Source: MAG-120531 sp002378585
GTDB taxonomy: Bacteria > Bacteroidota > Bacteroidia > Flavobacteriales > Flavobacteriaceae
Reading direction: 5' to 3'
NCBI GenBank assembly: GCA_937890575.1
Contig: CALADZ010000109.1
Location: forward strand, 1 to 30,725
DNA: 30,725 bases
Part shown: one piece after another, positions 15,855-23,475 of the stretch
Layout: every line of letters begins with the position of its first letter
How positions within the stretch are numbered: position 1 is the first letter of the stretch
Made by a program: the position numbers and the translations under genes
The notes under the pieces: generated by a model
The model's database searches: none
Told to the model about the DNA's origin: nothing
What the model saw: only the letters and a program-made list of their open reading frames with translations

Positions 15855-17240
15855 CTAAACCTTGATTTTACCCTGAATTCGCTGATGTAAGTGCAGGGCT
15901 CTTCCGTCCGAAAGACTGGCCACATACGCACAGCATCCCAGTAAGACCCCATAGATGCTATCCGCCTGAGCATCAAACGCTCCTGGCATCATTCGGAGCA
16001 CCAATTTGTCATATGGTGAAGGCTGACCGTTCCATTGGCCCAAGCTGGCTTGCACCAACACCTCCAATAAATCGGAAATAATTCGATAGCCCGAAATCTC
16101 TTTTTGGACCACATCAGCGCATTGGTATACCTGTTTAACGCTCAAATCGATGATGTCTTTAATCTGAGCCGTATACTGGCTTTTGTCCAACAAGGCATGG
16201 CCCCATGATCCTTGAAGAATCTCTTGTTCGTGCTCCATAAAAACACGGGCTGCGTCTCCTATCAACGTATTGATGGCGAGCGCTCTAAGGTAACTCAAAC
16301 GGTCTGAAGCCAAACTCATGCTGTGGTACTTATCGGTCTGAATACTGTCCTTGACCAGTTTGATCAAGTACTCCAACGCATAGTCCTCCGCGATTAATCC
16401 CAAATGAATTCCATCCTCAAAATCGATGATTGTGTAGCAGATATCGTCCGCTGCTTCGACCAAAAAGGCCAATGGATGTCTGGCATAACGGGTCTGATCC
16501 CCTTTTCCCATCGATTTTAATCCCATGTTTTCCGCCATGACTCGGTACAGGGCCAGATCTTGACTGAATAAGCCATACTTTTTATCAGACACCAGGGCGG
16601 TAGGCTTCTTGGGCAATGCAGCTTTGGGGTACTTGGTAAACGCCCCTAAAGTGGCATAGCTGAGTCTCAATCCACCAGGAACTCCCGGTCTAGAGGCGTT
16701 GAGCAATCGAAATCCGTTGGCATTTCCTTCAAAATCGATTAATTCTTGGTATTGAAGATCGGTGAGTTGATCTTTGTACACAGCTCCTGGTCCGTGGCTG
16801 AAAAACGCGCCAATAGCTTTTTCTCCACTGTGTCCAAATGGAGGGTTTCCGATATCGTGGGCACAGGCAGCAGCCGCTACAATAGCCCCAAAATCATGCG
16901 CTTCATAACCGTGAAGGGTATGTAACTCAGGATGCTTCTCAAGAATCTGCTGTCCGACTAGACGTCCTAAACTGCGTCCGACTACAGAAACCTCTAAACT
17001 ATGGGTCAATCGGGTATGGACAAAATCAGTATCCGACAAGGGTATTACCTGGGTTTTGTCCTGTAAACTGCGAAAAGGTGCCGAAAAAATAACTCGGTCG
17101 TAATCCACCTCAAATCCTAAACGGGTAGGATCTTGGTCTTTGCGCAAGCGCTGCGCAGTATCCCCTTGTCGGTTGAGTGACAACAAGCGCACCCAATCCA
17201 TAGCCGATGAGTCTGAGGGCATGTCGCTCAGATTACTCAT
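15855..17240 (-). CDS. dgt: dGTP triphosphohydrolase (dGTPase)
   Basis: This 461-residue HD-domain enzyme hydrolyses dGTP to deoxyguanosine and triphosphate, controlling dNTP pools. The metal site is recognisable: HTRLTHSLEVS (His80), AHDIGNPPFGHSGE (His128-Asp129) and the distal Asp in EAADDICYTIIDFEDG. The N-terminus carries FEVDYDRVIFSAPFRSLQDKTQV, typical of dGTPases. Its first 8 bases overlap the end of the upstream lipoprotein gene, so the pair is one transcript. The 3' end faces the DUF3078 gene with a 6-base gap. Confidence 0.93.
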   Translation of the reverse strand: MSNLSDMPSDSSAMDWVRLLSLNRQGDTAQRLRKDQDPTRLGFEVDYDRVIFSAPFRSLQDKTQVIPLSDTDFVHTRLTHSLEVSVVGRSLGRLVGQQILEKHPELHTLHGYEAHDFGAIVAAAACAHDIGNPPFGHSGEKAIGAFFSHGPGAVYKDQLTDLQYQELIDFEGNANGFRLLNASRPGVPGGLRLSYATLGAFTKYPKAALPKKPTALVSDKKYGLFSQDLALYRVMAENMGLKSMGKGDQTRYARHPLAFLVEAADDICYTIIDFEDGIHLGLIAEDYALEYLIKLVKDSIQTDKYHSMSLASDRLSYLRALAINTLIGDAARVFMEHEQEILQGSWGHALLDKSQYTAQIKDIIDLSVKQVYQCADVVQKEISGYRIISDLLEVLVQASLGQWNGQPSPYDKLVLRMMPGAFDAQADSIYGVLLGCCAYVASLSDGRALHLHQRIQGKIKV

Positions 17241-17727
17241 GTTCGTGACTGTCGTGTTTCATGGTTGATTGATCCTCCACCGCAGACTCTGCTGCCATGG
17301 AATCTCCCAAAATGGCGCGCGCGCGGGCCATGCTTTGCTGCATGGATTCCCGAACCCGTAAAACTTTTTGATACTCTTGGTTCAACAACACTTTCTTTTC
17401 TGGACTGAGCGGAGCGCCTTTCATGATTTCATCGGCGGTAAACTGGGCGCCAAAACCTTTCATCCAGTCCATCATCAGGGTATGGGCTTCTTGAAGATCT
17501 TTCATCGACTCTGCCAAATCGATATCGGTGGTGTCCAAGTCTCTTTGGGCCTTGATTTGTGCCGTAAGCTGGGCCAATGCCCCCATCTGCGGCATCGCCT
17601 CGTCGTGTACTTCCATCACCATGTTCATGTTGATTTGTTCTTCAGCTGAAGGTTGTTCGGTTTTTGAATGACACGAAATTAAAAGGCTGAAAAGCCCCAT
17701 AATGACTGAAAAAAAGGAATATTTCAT
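17233..17727 (-). CDS. Small helical lipoprotein, unknown function
   Basis: This 164-residue protein has a lipoprotein signal with Cys at residue 19 (LLISC). After the Cys the sequence is almost wholly helical and charged: Met- and Gln-rich stretches (MVMEVHDEAMPQM, MKDLQEAHTLMMDWMKGF, VRESMQQSMARA), then an acidic tail with HDSHEHE that might bind metal. Similar flavobacterial proteins are sometimes labelled 'viral A-type inclusion protein', a name with no functional value. It is probably anchored in an envelope membrane facing the periplasm. It overlaps dgt by 8 bases, but I cannot link it to nucleotide metabolism. A separate promoter-like element precedes it. Confidence 0.8.
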   Translation of the reverse strand: MKYSFFSVIMGLFSLLISCHSKTEQPSAEEQINMNMVMEVHDEAMPQMGALAQLTAQIKAQRDLDTTDIDLAESMKDLQEAHTLMMDWMKGFGAQFTADEIMKGAPLSPEKKVLLNQEYQKVLRVRESMQQSMARARAILGDSMAAESAVEDQSTMKHDSHEHE

Positions 17728-17744
17728 CAGAAAAAATTAAAGCC

Positions 17745-17752
17745 TAAAGATA
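17745..17752 (-). promoter_or_regulatory. Putative -7 element of the lipoprotein-dgt operon
   Basis: The minus strand reads TATCTTTA (one mismatch to TAnnTTTG), 17 bases before the ATG at 17727. A TTG lies 23 bases further upstream (17776-17778), at the outer limit of normal spacing and just inside the intergenic region after gldD. Confidence 0.42.
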
Positions 17753-17781
17753 ATGATTTGGGCATAAAAACACCGCAACAA

Positions 17782-18369
17782 TTACTTCCAGATCAAGGAT
17801 TCTGTAAAGTCCTTAAGATCCTTGAGCACATAATGGGCAGCGGGCATCAAAGAATCGTACTGAGGTTTGGCTCTGAAATAAAGCGCGCCGTGTAATAAGT
17901 GCTTTCGTTTGTCCGTGAGGTAAAAATGCGCTTGTGAGGCTGCATTGCCCTGTATTTCATAGATGGCCCCAAAGACGGATGTCTGGGGGTTTTCATAAGG
18001 CTGTACCAAAATAGCTGATGCGTGGTCTTGGTGAAGGGCTACTTTATCCTCTACATCCATTACGGCCTTTTTCCAAGCCTCTTGGTCATGTGGATCTAAG
18101 GGGGTGTAGGTGACCCAGACATCCGCCTTCAATTCGGGATAATGCCACACAAATCTTCCGTTACTTAAAGGAGTCAATAGGGCGGCCTGGTTGTAACTCA
18201 TGGAAAACCACTGGGTCTGGTGCCCTACAGGTACCGGTTCTGGATAGGACATCGCCCAAAGTGCTTTGGGCTTGGGCATAGGCTCAGGAGCTGATTGGCA
18301 ACCAAAAAATAAGATCAATAATCCGATCCCCAGATAAAAAGGCGCACTCGAAAATCGACTAAACCGCAT
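17782..18369 (-). CDS. gldD: Gliding motility lipoprotein GldD
   Basis: This 195-residue lipoprotein has a signal peptide ending in FFGC (Cys24). After it comes a proline-rich PKPKALWAMSYPEP stretch characteristic of GldD (usually PKPK then an aromatic/Tyr-Pro pattern), then a mixed alpha/beta domain. GldD is required for gliding in Flavobacterium johnsoniae, where mutants also lose type IX secretion-linked functions; its biochemical role is unknown. It overlaps gldE by 11 bases, matching the conserved gldE-gldD pair. The lipobox has Phe where Leu/Ala are usual at -3/-2. Confidence 0.84.
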   Translation of the reverse strand: MRFSRFSSAPFYLGIGLLILFFGCQSAPEPMPKPKALWAMSYPEPVPVGHQTQWFSMSYNQAALLTPLSNGRFVWHYPELKADVWVTYTPLDPHDQEAWKKAVMDVEDKVALHQDHASAILVQPYENPQTSVFGAIYEIQGNAASQAHFYLTDKRKHLLHGALYFRAKPQYDSLMPAAHYVLKDLKDFTESLIWK

Positions 18370-19693
18370 AAGGCAGGGTCGCTTTTATTTGTTTAAGGCG
18401 TTTGCGATCCATCGCCTCCACACGAAAACTAAAGCCTTCAAAACGAATGACCTCTCCAATTTTGGGAAAGCTTTTAGAAATCTCGAGCACAAACCCAGCC
18501 AAAGTTTCCGACTCCCCCTTTTGGGCCTCAAAAGCAGAGGGATCATCCACTTGAGCCACTTTGTAAAAATCCTTCAAGGTTGTTTTTCCTTCAAACAAGA
18601 AATTTTGAGGATCTAATTGCGTAAATTCTAGATCTTCCTCATCAAATTCATCGCTGATATCCCCAACAATCTCCTCAATAATGTCCTCTAGAGTGACCAC
18701 ACCAGATGTACCTCCAAACTCATCGACTACAATGGCTAGGTGTATTTTCTTCTGCTGAAACTCCGCCAACAAATCATCTAATTTTTTGTTCTCAGGAACG
18801 AAATAAGGTGTCCTCAGCAGCGTTGTCCAATTGAATGTTTTTCGATCTAGGTAAGACAATAAATCTTTGATGTAGAGAATTCCGACAATTTGATCGATGT
18901 TTTCGCGGTAAACCGGCACACGGGAGTAGCCGTGGTTTTTGATGGCTTCAAGCACTTCAAGAAACTTCATGTCCTCCGAAAGAGAAAACACGTCTATACG
19001 GGGACTCATTACCTGTTTGGTGTCCGTGTTTCCAAAAGAAACAATCCCTTCTAAAATCTTTTGCTCTGCTTGAGTGGTATCTCCCTCTTGGGTTAATTCC
19101 AATGCCTGAGATAAATAATCTACACTTAGGCTAGACTTTTGTCGGCCCAGTTTTTCGTGTAACCTCAGAGAAAGCTGTTGCATCGGCACGCTCAATGGCC
19201 GAAACACAAAATCGATAACCCTCAAGGGCAAAGCCATGGCTAGGGCAAATGGCATGCGATTTCTGTTGGCGTACACTTTGGGTAAAATCTCTCCAAACAT
19301 CAAAATCAAAAATGTGACCAAAACCACTTCGATCAAAAACTTTAAATCGATGAATCCCCAAACCAAAAGTTTTGTGCCACTCAAGAAAACATCGCCTAAA
19401 TTACTGAACAACAAAACTATTCCTATGTTGACCGCGTTGTTGGCTATCAAAATAGTCGCCAGTAATCGCTTGGGTTTTTGAAGGATTGTCAACACCCATT
19501 CCGACCTTTGTTTTTTAGTTTCTTTAAGCTGGGATATTTCGAGCGGGCTCAATCCAAAAAAAGCCACTTCTGCTCCAGAAATAAGAGCAGAACAGAACAA
19601 CAATAAAAAAAGGACGCCCACCTTAACCAGGTTAAAGTCGTGGGTCAAGAGCCACCAAACGCTCTGTGAAATATTACTGGGGTCGGGATCCAA
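18359..19693 (-). CDS. gldE: Gliding motility-associated protein GldE (CNNM/CorC-type membrane protein)
   Basis: This 444-residue inner-membrane protein has an N-terminal DUF21/CNNM domain with about four TM segments (residues 24-45, 83-103, 112-135, 140-160; LISGAEVAFFGLS is the family signature). A cytoplasmic CBS pair follows (about 215-345: VMSPRIDVFSLSED, GYSRVPVYRENIDQIVGILYIKDLL, VVDEFGGTSGVVTLEDIIEEIVG), and then a CorC_HlyC transporter-associated domain. Family relatives are linked to Mg2+/Co2+ handling. In this gene order (mutY-ssb-gldE-gldD) it is GldE, a protein associated with gliding and functionally linked to GldD. It begins 19 bases after the ssb stop. Confidence 0.9.
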   Translation of the reverse strand: MDPDPSNISQSVWWLLTHDFNLVKVGVLFLLLFCSALISGAEVAFFGLSPLEISQLKETKKQRSEWVLTILQKPKRLLATILIANNAVNIGIVLLFSNLGDVFLSGTKLLVWGFIDLKFLIEVVLVTFLILMFGEILPKVYANRNRMPFALAMALPLRVIDFVFRPLSVPMQQLSLRLHEKLGRQKSSLSVDYLSQALELTQEGDTTQAEQKILEGIVSFGNTDTKQVMSPRIDVFSLSEDMKFLEVLEAIKNHGYSRVPVYRENIDQIVGILYIKDLLSYLDRKTFNWTTLLRTPYFVPENKKLDDLLAEFQQKKIHLAIVVDEFGGTSGVVTLEDIIEEIVGDISDEFDEEDLEFTQLDPQNFLFEGKTTLKDFYKVAQVDDPSAFEAQKGESETLAGFVLEISKSFPKIGEVIRFEGFSFRVEAMDRKRLKQIKATLPYAV

Positions 19694-19712
19694 TGCTTGG
19701 GGTTTGGTTCAA

Positions 19713-20168
19713 CTAAAAGGGAAGGTCATCTTCCTGATCCACAGGAGCAGTGGTCTGTGGTGCTGCTGGTCTGCTGTGGACTTGAGCAGCAGCAGGGCGC
19801 TGACCAGACATTGCCCCATCTGGAGCATCAGGCTTCGCGGTTAAAAAGGTAAAATCAGTGACTTGTATTTCAGTCGAATATCTGGTCTGACCATCTTCAC
19901 CCTGCCACTGGCGATTTTTTAAACGGCCCTCCACATACATTTTATCCCCTTTTTTGGCGTATTTCTCACAGATCTCAGCGGCTTTATTGCGCACTACAAT
20001 ATTGTGCCACTCCGTATTGGACACTTTCTCACCTGTGGTTTTGTTGGTGTAGGTTTCATTGGTAGCCAAAGGAAATCGACCTATGCAGTTACCTGCTTCA
20101 AAATAATGAAGTTTTACATCGTCTCCGAGGTGACCAATCAACATAACTTTATTTAGTGTGCCGCTCAT
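19713..20168 (-). CDS. ssb: Single-stranded DNA-binding protein
   Basis: This is a 151-residue SSB. An OB-fold occupies residues 1-110 (NKVMLIGHLGDD, TEWHNIVVRNKAAEICEKYAKKGDKMYVEGRLKNRQW). A Pro/Ala/Gln-rich linker follows, and then the acidic tip DDLPF that recruits partner repair and replication proteins. The start is the ATG at 20168, which overlaps the mutY stop (ATGA), so mutY and ssb are translationally coupled. A longer frame upstream lies within mutY and does not look like SSB. Confidence 0.95.
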   Translation of the reverse strand: MSGTLNKVMLIGHLGDDVKLHYFEAGNCIGRFPLATNETYTNKTTGEKVSNTEWHNIVVRNKAAEICEKYAKKGDKMYVEGRLKNRQWQGEDGQTRYSTEIQVTDFTFLTAKPDAPDGAMSGQRPAAAQVHSRPAAPQTTAPVDQEDDLPF

Positions 20169-21232
20169 GGGGTATAGTTTGAGTCCCAAAAATACGGATT
20201 TTTTTGCGCACCAAACCACTCAGCCATCAAAACAGGCATCGGTAATTTTTCGGCTTCTGTGGGCGTATATCCGCCAGGCAATGAGTTTTTTACAGCTACC
20301 CGCCAAAAATGAGCGCGTATTAACCGGTGCGACAGGCGGTGTACTACAGGCTCCGTGTTTAGCAAGGATACGGCGCCTGTTTGGCCGGGCCAAATCAATG
20401 GCACTTCCGCCTCAATTCTTTTTTGATCCATCCCTTCACTCTGTTGCTCGATCGCAAAAAAAGTATACAACCCCTCCCAAATTCCCAATCCTTTTCTTTG
20501 AGTCAACAGGGTGTTTCCCAATGGATCAACAGGAACTAGGTAATGAATCCACAGAGGTTGGGGCGGTTTTTTAGGGGATTTTTTGGGTAATTCAGCAACC
20601 GTTCCCGTTGCGTAGGCAACACAACCTGCTTGTACAGGACATTGAGCACAAAGGGTGTTTTTGGGGGTGCAGACCGTTGCTCCAAATTCCATAATGGCTT
20701 GGTTATAGGTGCCCGGATCTGTTTGGATCAGAAAACGCTGGGCTAGCTCAGCAAAATGCCGAACACCCTGGGAAGAATCTATCGGCAAATCCCCTCCTGT
20801 ATAACGGGCCAAAACGCGGTATACATTTCCATCGACCACTGCCACAGGCGAGTCAAAGCAAATGGAGGAAACTGCCCGGGCTGTATACGGGCCAATGCCT
20901 TTAAGTTTCATCAACTCTTCGGTAGTTTGCGGGAAAACTCCGTTAAATTTATCGGTGACCTGTTTGGCCGTGGCGTGCATATTTCTTGCCCTAGAGTAAT
21001 ACCCTAGTCCTTGCCAGAGTTTGAGTATAGCCTCCTCCGGTGCATGCGCCAAATCAGCTACTGTTGGATAAGCTCGGGTAAATGACTCAAAATAATCAAT
21101 CGCTTGAGCCACCCTGGTCTGTTGTAACATCACTTCGGAAAGCCATACGCGATAAGGATCTTTGTTCTGCCGCCAGGGAAGTTCCCTTTGGTGGACATGA
21201 TACCAATTGAGCAGTTGTTTTGAAAAATCCAT
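20165..21232 (-). CDS. mutY: A/G-specific adenine DNA glycosylase
   Basis: This 355-residue base-excision enzyme removes adenine mispaired with 8-oxoguanine. The catalytic domain has SEVMLQQTRV (catalytic Glu33), the helix-hairpin-helix LKGIGPYTARA (110-120), the catalytic Asp134 in AVVDGNVYR, and a complete [4Fe-4S] ligand set C188-x6-C195-x2-C198-x5-C204. Residues 225-355 form the Nudix-like C-terminal domain that recognises 8-oxoguanine (GIWEGLYTF, HRLSHRLIRAHFW). It is the first gene of the mutY-ssb-gldE-gldD operon. A TACTTTTG element ends 13 bases before its ATG. Confidence 0.96.
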   Translation of the reverse strand: MDFSKQLLNWYHVHQRELPWRQNKDPYRVWLSEVMLQQTRVAQAIDYFESFTRAYPTVADLAHAPEEAILKLWQGLGYYSRARNMHATAKQVTDKFNGVFPQTTEELMKLKGIGPYTARAVSSICFDSPVAVVDGNVYRVLARYTGGDLPIDSSQGVRHFAELAQRFLIQTDPGTYNQAIMEFGATVCTPKNTLCAQCPVQAGCVAYATGTVAELPKKSPKKPPQPLWIHYLVPVDPLGNTLLTQRKGLGIWEGLYTFFAIEQQSEGMDQKRIEAEVPLIWPGQTGAVSLLNTEPVVHRLSHRLIRAHFWRVAVKNSLPGGYTPTEAEKLPMPVLMAEWFGAQKNPYFWDSNYTP

Positions 21233-21245
21233 AGGCTAATACGCT

Positions 21246-21253
21246 CAAAAGTA
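21246..21253 (-). promoter_or_regulatory. Putative -7 element of mutY
   Basis: The minus strand reads TACTTTTG, an exact TAnnTTTG match 13 bases before the mutY ATG at 21232. A -33 TTG at normal spacing is not seen. Confidence 0.6.
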
Positions 21254-21263
21254 ATGGATTCAA

Positions 21264-21276
21264 CGATAAATTATCG
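21264..21276. promoter_or_regulatory. 13-base palindrome between the mutY and HU promoters
   Basis: CGATAAATTATCG is a perfect palindrome around a central A (6-base arms). It lies 10 bases upstream of the mutY -7 element and 31 bases upstream of the HU -7 element. It could be an operator for either gene; its binder is unknown. Confidence 0.35.
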
Positions 21277-21307
21277 CATGCTTATCTTTAATTATGATTT
21301 AAAATTG

Positions 21308-21315
21308 TATATTTG
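21308..21315 (+). promoter_or_regulatory. Putative -7 element of the HU gene
   Basis: TATATTTG followed by CAAC matches the Bacteroidota -7 element exactly. It lies 40 bases before the ATG at 21356 and within a longer in-frame open reading frame, so that upstream extension is not translated. Confidence 0.6.
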
Positions 21316-21355
21316 CAACCCTAAAAAAGACAGAATACATATAAAATTTAACCCC

Positions 21356-21646
21356 ATGACAAAGGCAGATATTGTTACTAAAATTTCAGAGAAACTAGGT
21401 ATTGAGAAAGGCGATGTACAAGCAACCGTAGAAGCCTTTATGGAAGAAGTAAAATTGTCTTTGGAGGCTGGTGAGGATGTGTTTTTAAGAGGTTTCGGAA
21501 GTTTTATCATCAAAACCAGAGCGGAAAAAACCGGCAGAAACATCTCCAAAAACACCACAATCAAAATCCCAGCACACAATATTCCCTCTTTCAAACCCGC
21601 AAAAGTGTTTGTTGAAGGCGTAAAAAATAACGTGAAAGTAAAATAA
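21356..21646 (+). CDS. HU/IHF-family DNA-binding protein
   Basis: This is a 96-residue histone-like protein that bends and compacts DNA. It has the helical N-terminus TKADIVTKISEKLGI, the dimer-forming VEAFMEEVKLSLEAGEDVFLRGFGSF, and the DNA-clasping beta arm with the conserved Pro in IKIPAHNIPSFKPA near residues 70-83. The ATG at 21356 gives the standard family N-terminus; the frame extends upstream but crosses the promoter. A small basic protein gene and an RNase E/G gene follow on the same strand. Confidence 0.95.
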   Translation: MTKADIVTKISEKLGIEKGDVQATVEAFMEEVKLSLEAGEDVFLRGFGSFIIKTRAEKTGRNISKNTTIKIPAHNIPSFKPAKVFVEGVKNNVKVK

Positions 21647-21670
21647 TATTAACCCAAAAAACGAGCATCT

Positions 21671-21760
21671 ATGCCTAGTGGTAAGAAGAGAAAGAGACAT
21701 AAGGTAGCTACACACAAGCGCAAGAAGCGCCGGAGAGCTAACCGCCATAAGAAAAAGTAG
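21671..21760 (+). CDS. 29-residue highly basic small protein
   Basis: The frame starts with MPSGKKRKRHKVATHKRKKR and ends in HKKK. About 60% of the residues are Lys, Arg or His, with no acidic residue. This composition is typical of tiny ribosomal or rRNA-binding proteins. I recall near-identical small genes in the same place between HU and the RNase E/G gene in other Flavobacteriia, usually hypothetical; whether it equals a small ribosomal protein already described from flavobacterial ribosome structures I cannot determine here. It starts 24 bases after the HU stop. Its stop codon lies inside the left arm of a terminator hairpin. Confidence 0.8.
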   Translation: MPSGKKRKRHKVATHKRKKRRRANRHKKK

Positions 21761-21785
21761 TGTAACCACTACTTTTTCACTTTTT
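21751..21785 (+). terminator. Hairpin terminator of the HU-small-protein transcript
   Basis: GAAAAAGTAGTG (21751-21762), loop TAAC, CACTACTTTTTC (21767-21778) is a perfect 12-base-pair stem, followed by ACTTTTT. The last codons and stop of the 29-residue protein lie in the left arm. A second, weaker hairpin (ACACG, 7-base loop, CGTGT at 21786-21802) comes right after it. Confidence 0.78.
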
Positions 21786-21816
21786 ACACGTTATTTACGT
21801 GTTTCCTAAGCGTTCT

Positions 21817-21844
21817 TTGACATAAAAATTCCCAGAGAATTTTG
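21817..21844 (+). promoter_or_regulatory. Putative promoter of the RNase E/G gene
   Basis: TTG (21817-21819, within TTTGACA), a 17-base spacer, then GAATTTTG (21837-21844), one mismatch from TAnnTTTG. Transcription would start near 21849 and give a leader of about 55 bases that contains the hairpin at 21878-21894. Confidence 0.45.
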
Positions 21845-21877
21845 GCGGAGTTTTCCCGCTTCAACACAATTATTGAT

Positions 21878-21894
21878 TTATTTCAACGAAATAA
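21878..21894 (+). promoter_or_regulatory. Leader hairpin just before the RNase E/G start codon
   Basis: TTATTTC-AAC-GAAATAA forms a 7-base-pair stem with a 3-base loop, ending 9 bases before the ATG at 21904. It could limit ribosome access or be a cleavage target of the encoded nuclease. Confidence 0.45.
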
Positions 21895-21903
21895 TATATT
21901 ATT

Positions 21904-23451
21904 ATGGCAACAAAAGAATTAGTCATTCGATCTAATTCTGATACTGTTGACTTTGCACTGCTTAAAGAGGGAAGACTCGTAGAGCTGCACACGGAAAAAG
22001 AGAGCGATAACTTTGCTGTCGGCGATATTTTTATCGCTAAAGTGCGCAAACCCATCACAGGACTCAACGCCGCATTTGTTAATGTCGGTTATGAGAAAGA
22101 CGCCTTTCTACACTATCAAGATCTAGGACCGCAATTGTCCACCATGCTCAAATTCGTCAAAGAAGTGAGCACCGGAAAGAGTCGTGATTACCTGTTAAAA
22201 AAATTCCCCCTTGAACCGGATATTGAAAAAGAAGGAAGCATCAACGATGCCCTTAAAGCCAATCAATCCATGTTGGTTCAAATTGTCAAAGAACCTATCT
22301 CTACCAAAGGACCTCGGATCAGCTCCGAAATCTCCATCGCGGGACGTTATTTGGTCATGGTTCCCTTCTCTAATCGCGTTTCAGTTTCACAGAAAATTGA
22401 ATCTAAAGAAGAGCGTGACAGACTGACCAAACTGGTAAAAAGTATCAAACCCAAAGGATTTGGGGTGATTATCAGAACGGTAGCAGAAGGCACTAAAGTC
22501 GCAGAATTAGATAAAGATTTACAGAACCTGCTCCAAAAGTGGACAGGTATGTGCAAAAAATTGTACAAGGCACCCCATCCTTCTAAGGTACTTGTCGAAC
22601 TCAACAGAGCAGCCTCTATTTTGAGAGACCTCTTTAACGACAGCTTCACAGGTATCCACGTGAATGATGAAACCATGTACTCAGAAATCAAAGAATACGT
22701 GCAAGAAATTGCACCCGAAAAAGAATCAATTGTTCAGCTGCATACAGATCCCTCACCCATTTTTGAAAAATTTGGGATAGAGCGCCAGATCAAAACCTCC
22801 TTTGGCCGTACAGCGACCATGAAAAAAGGAGCTTATTTGGTCATTGAACACACCGAGGCACTCCACGTGATCGATGTCAATTCAGGCAACAGGTCCAACA
22901 AAGCCAAAACACAAGAGGACACTGCGCTTCAAGTGAATCTTGCTTCTGCATCAGAAGTAGCCCGCCAGCTTAGGCTGAGGGATATGGGCGGAATCATCGT
23001 AGTCGACTTTATCGACATGGCTGATCCAGACCACCGCAGACAACTGTATGAACACCTGAAAGAAGAAATGAGTGAAGACCGAGCAAAACATAAAATTTTG
23101 CCTCCGAGCAAATTCGGATTGGTCCAAATCACCAGACAACGGGTACGTCCTGAAATGAACATCAAAACCAGTGAGCCAGCCCCTACCATTACTGGAAAGG
23201 AAGTAGAAGCTCCTATAGTTTTGATCGACAAAATTACAGGCGACCTGGAGCGATTGCTCCAAAGCGGCACCAAAGATAAAGTGGTTTTGCACTTGCATCC
23301 TTTTATCGCTGCATACCTCACTATAGGTTTACCCTCCATCAGAATGAGGTGGTGGCTGGAACACAAGCGTTGGGTTCGTATTGAATCCAGAGATGCCTAT
23401 CGGTATTTAGAATACCGATTTAAAAATCCAGAGGGAAAAACCATTTACTAA
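21904..23451 (+). CDS. rng: Ribonuclease E/G family endoribonuclease
   Basis: This 515-residue enzyme cleaves single-stranded AU-rich RNA and acts in rRNA maturation and mRNA decay. The S1-type domain covers about residues 37-125 (VGDIFIAKVRKPITGLNAAFVNVGYEKDAFLH). The metal-binding catalytic Asp residues are D324 (HVIDVNSGNR) and D368 (IIVVDFIDM). The region where RNase E/G enzymes carry the zinc-link CPxC has no Cys; the whole protein contains only Cys217. The length is that of RNase G, without the long RNase E scaffold tail. It follows HU and the small basic protein, but has its own promoter after a terminator. A strong terminator follows it. Confidence 0.93.
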   Translation: MATKELVIRSNSDTVDFALLKEGRLVELHTEKESDNFAVGDIFIAKVRKPITGLNAAFVNVGYEKDAFLHYQDLGPQLSTMLKFVKEVSTGKSRDYLLKKFPLEPDIEKEGSINDALKANQSMLVQIVKEPISTKGPRISSEISIAGRYLVMVPFSNRVSVSQKIESKEERDRLTKLVKSIKPKGFGVIIRTVAEGTKVAELDKDLQNLLQKWTGMCKKLYKAPHPSKVLVELNRAASILRDLFNDSFTGIHVNDETMYSEIKEYVQEIAPEKESIVQLHTDPSPIFEKFGIERQIKTSFGRTATMKKGAYLVIEHTEALHVIDVNSGNRSNKAKTQEDTALQVNLASASEVARQLRLRDMGGIIVVDFIDMADPDHRRQLYEHLKEEMSEDRAKHKILPPSKFGLVQITRQRVRPEMNIKTSEPAPTITGKEVEAPIVLIDKITGDLERLLQSGTKDKVVLHLHPFIAAYLTIGLPSIRMRWWLEHKRWVRIESRDAYRYLEYRFKNPEGKTIY

Positions 23452-23475
23452 ACTGAGCTATTGCTCTGTTGACCC

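Noticed and set aside
21254..21355. 34-residue extension of HU
   Set aside because: It contains the exact -7 element TATATTTG and precedes the standard HU start.
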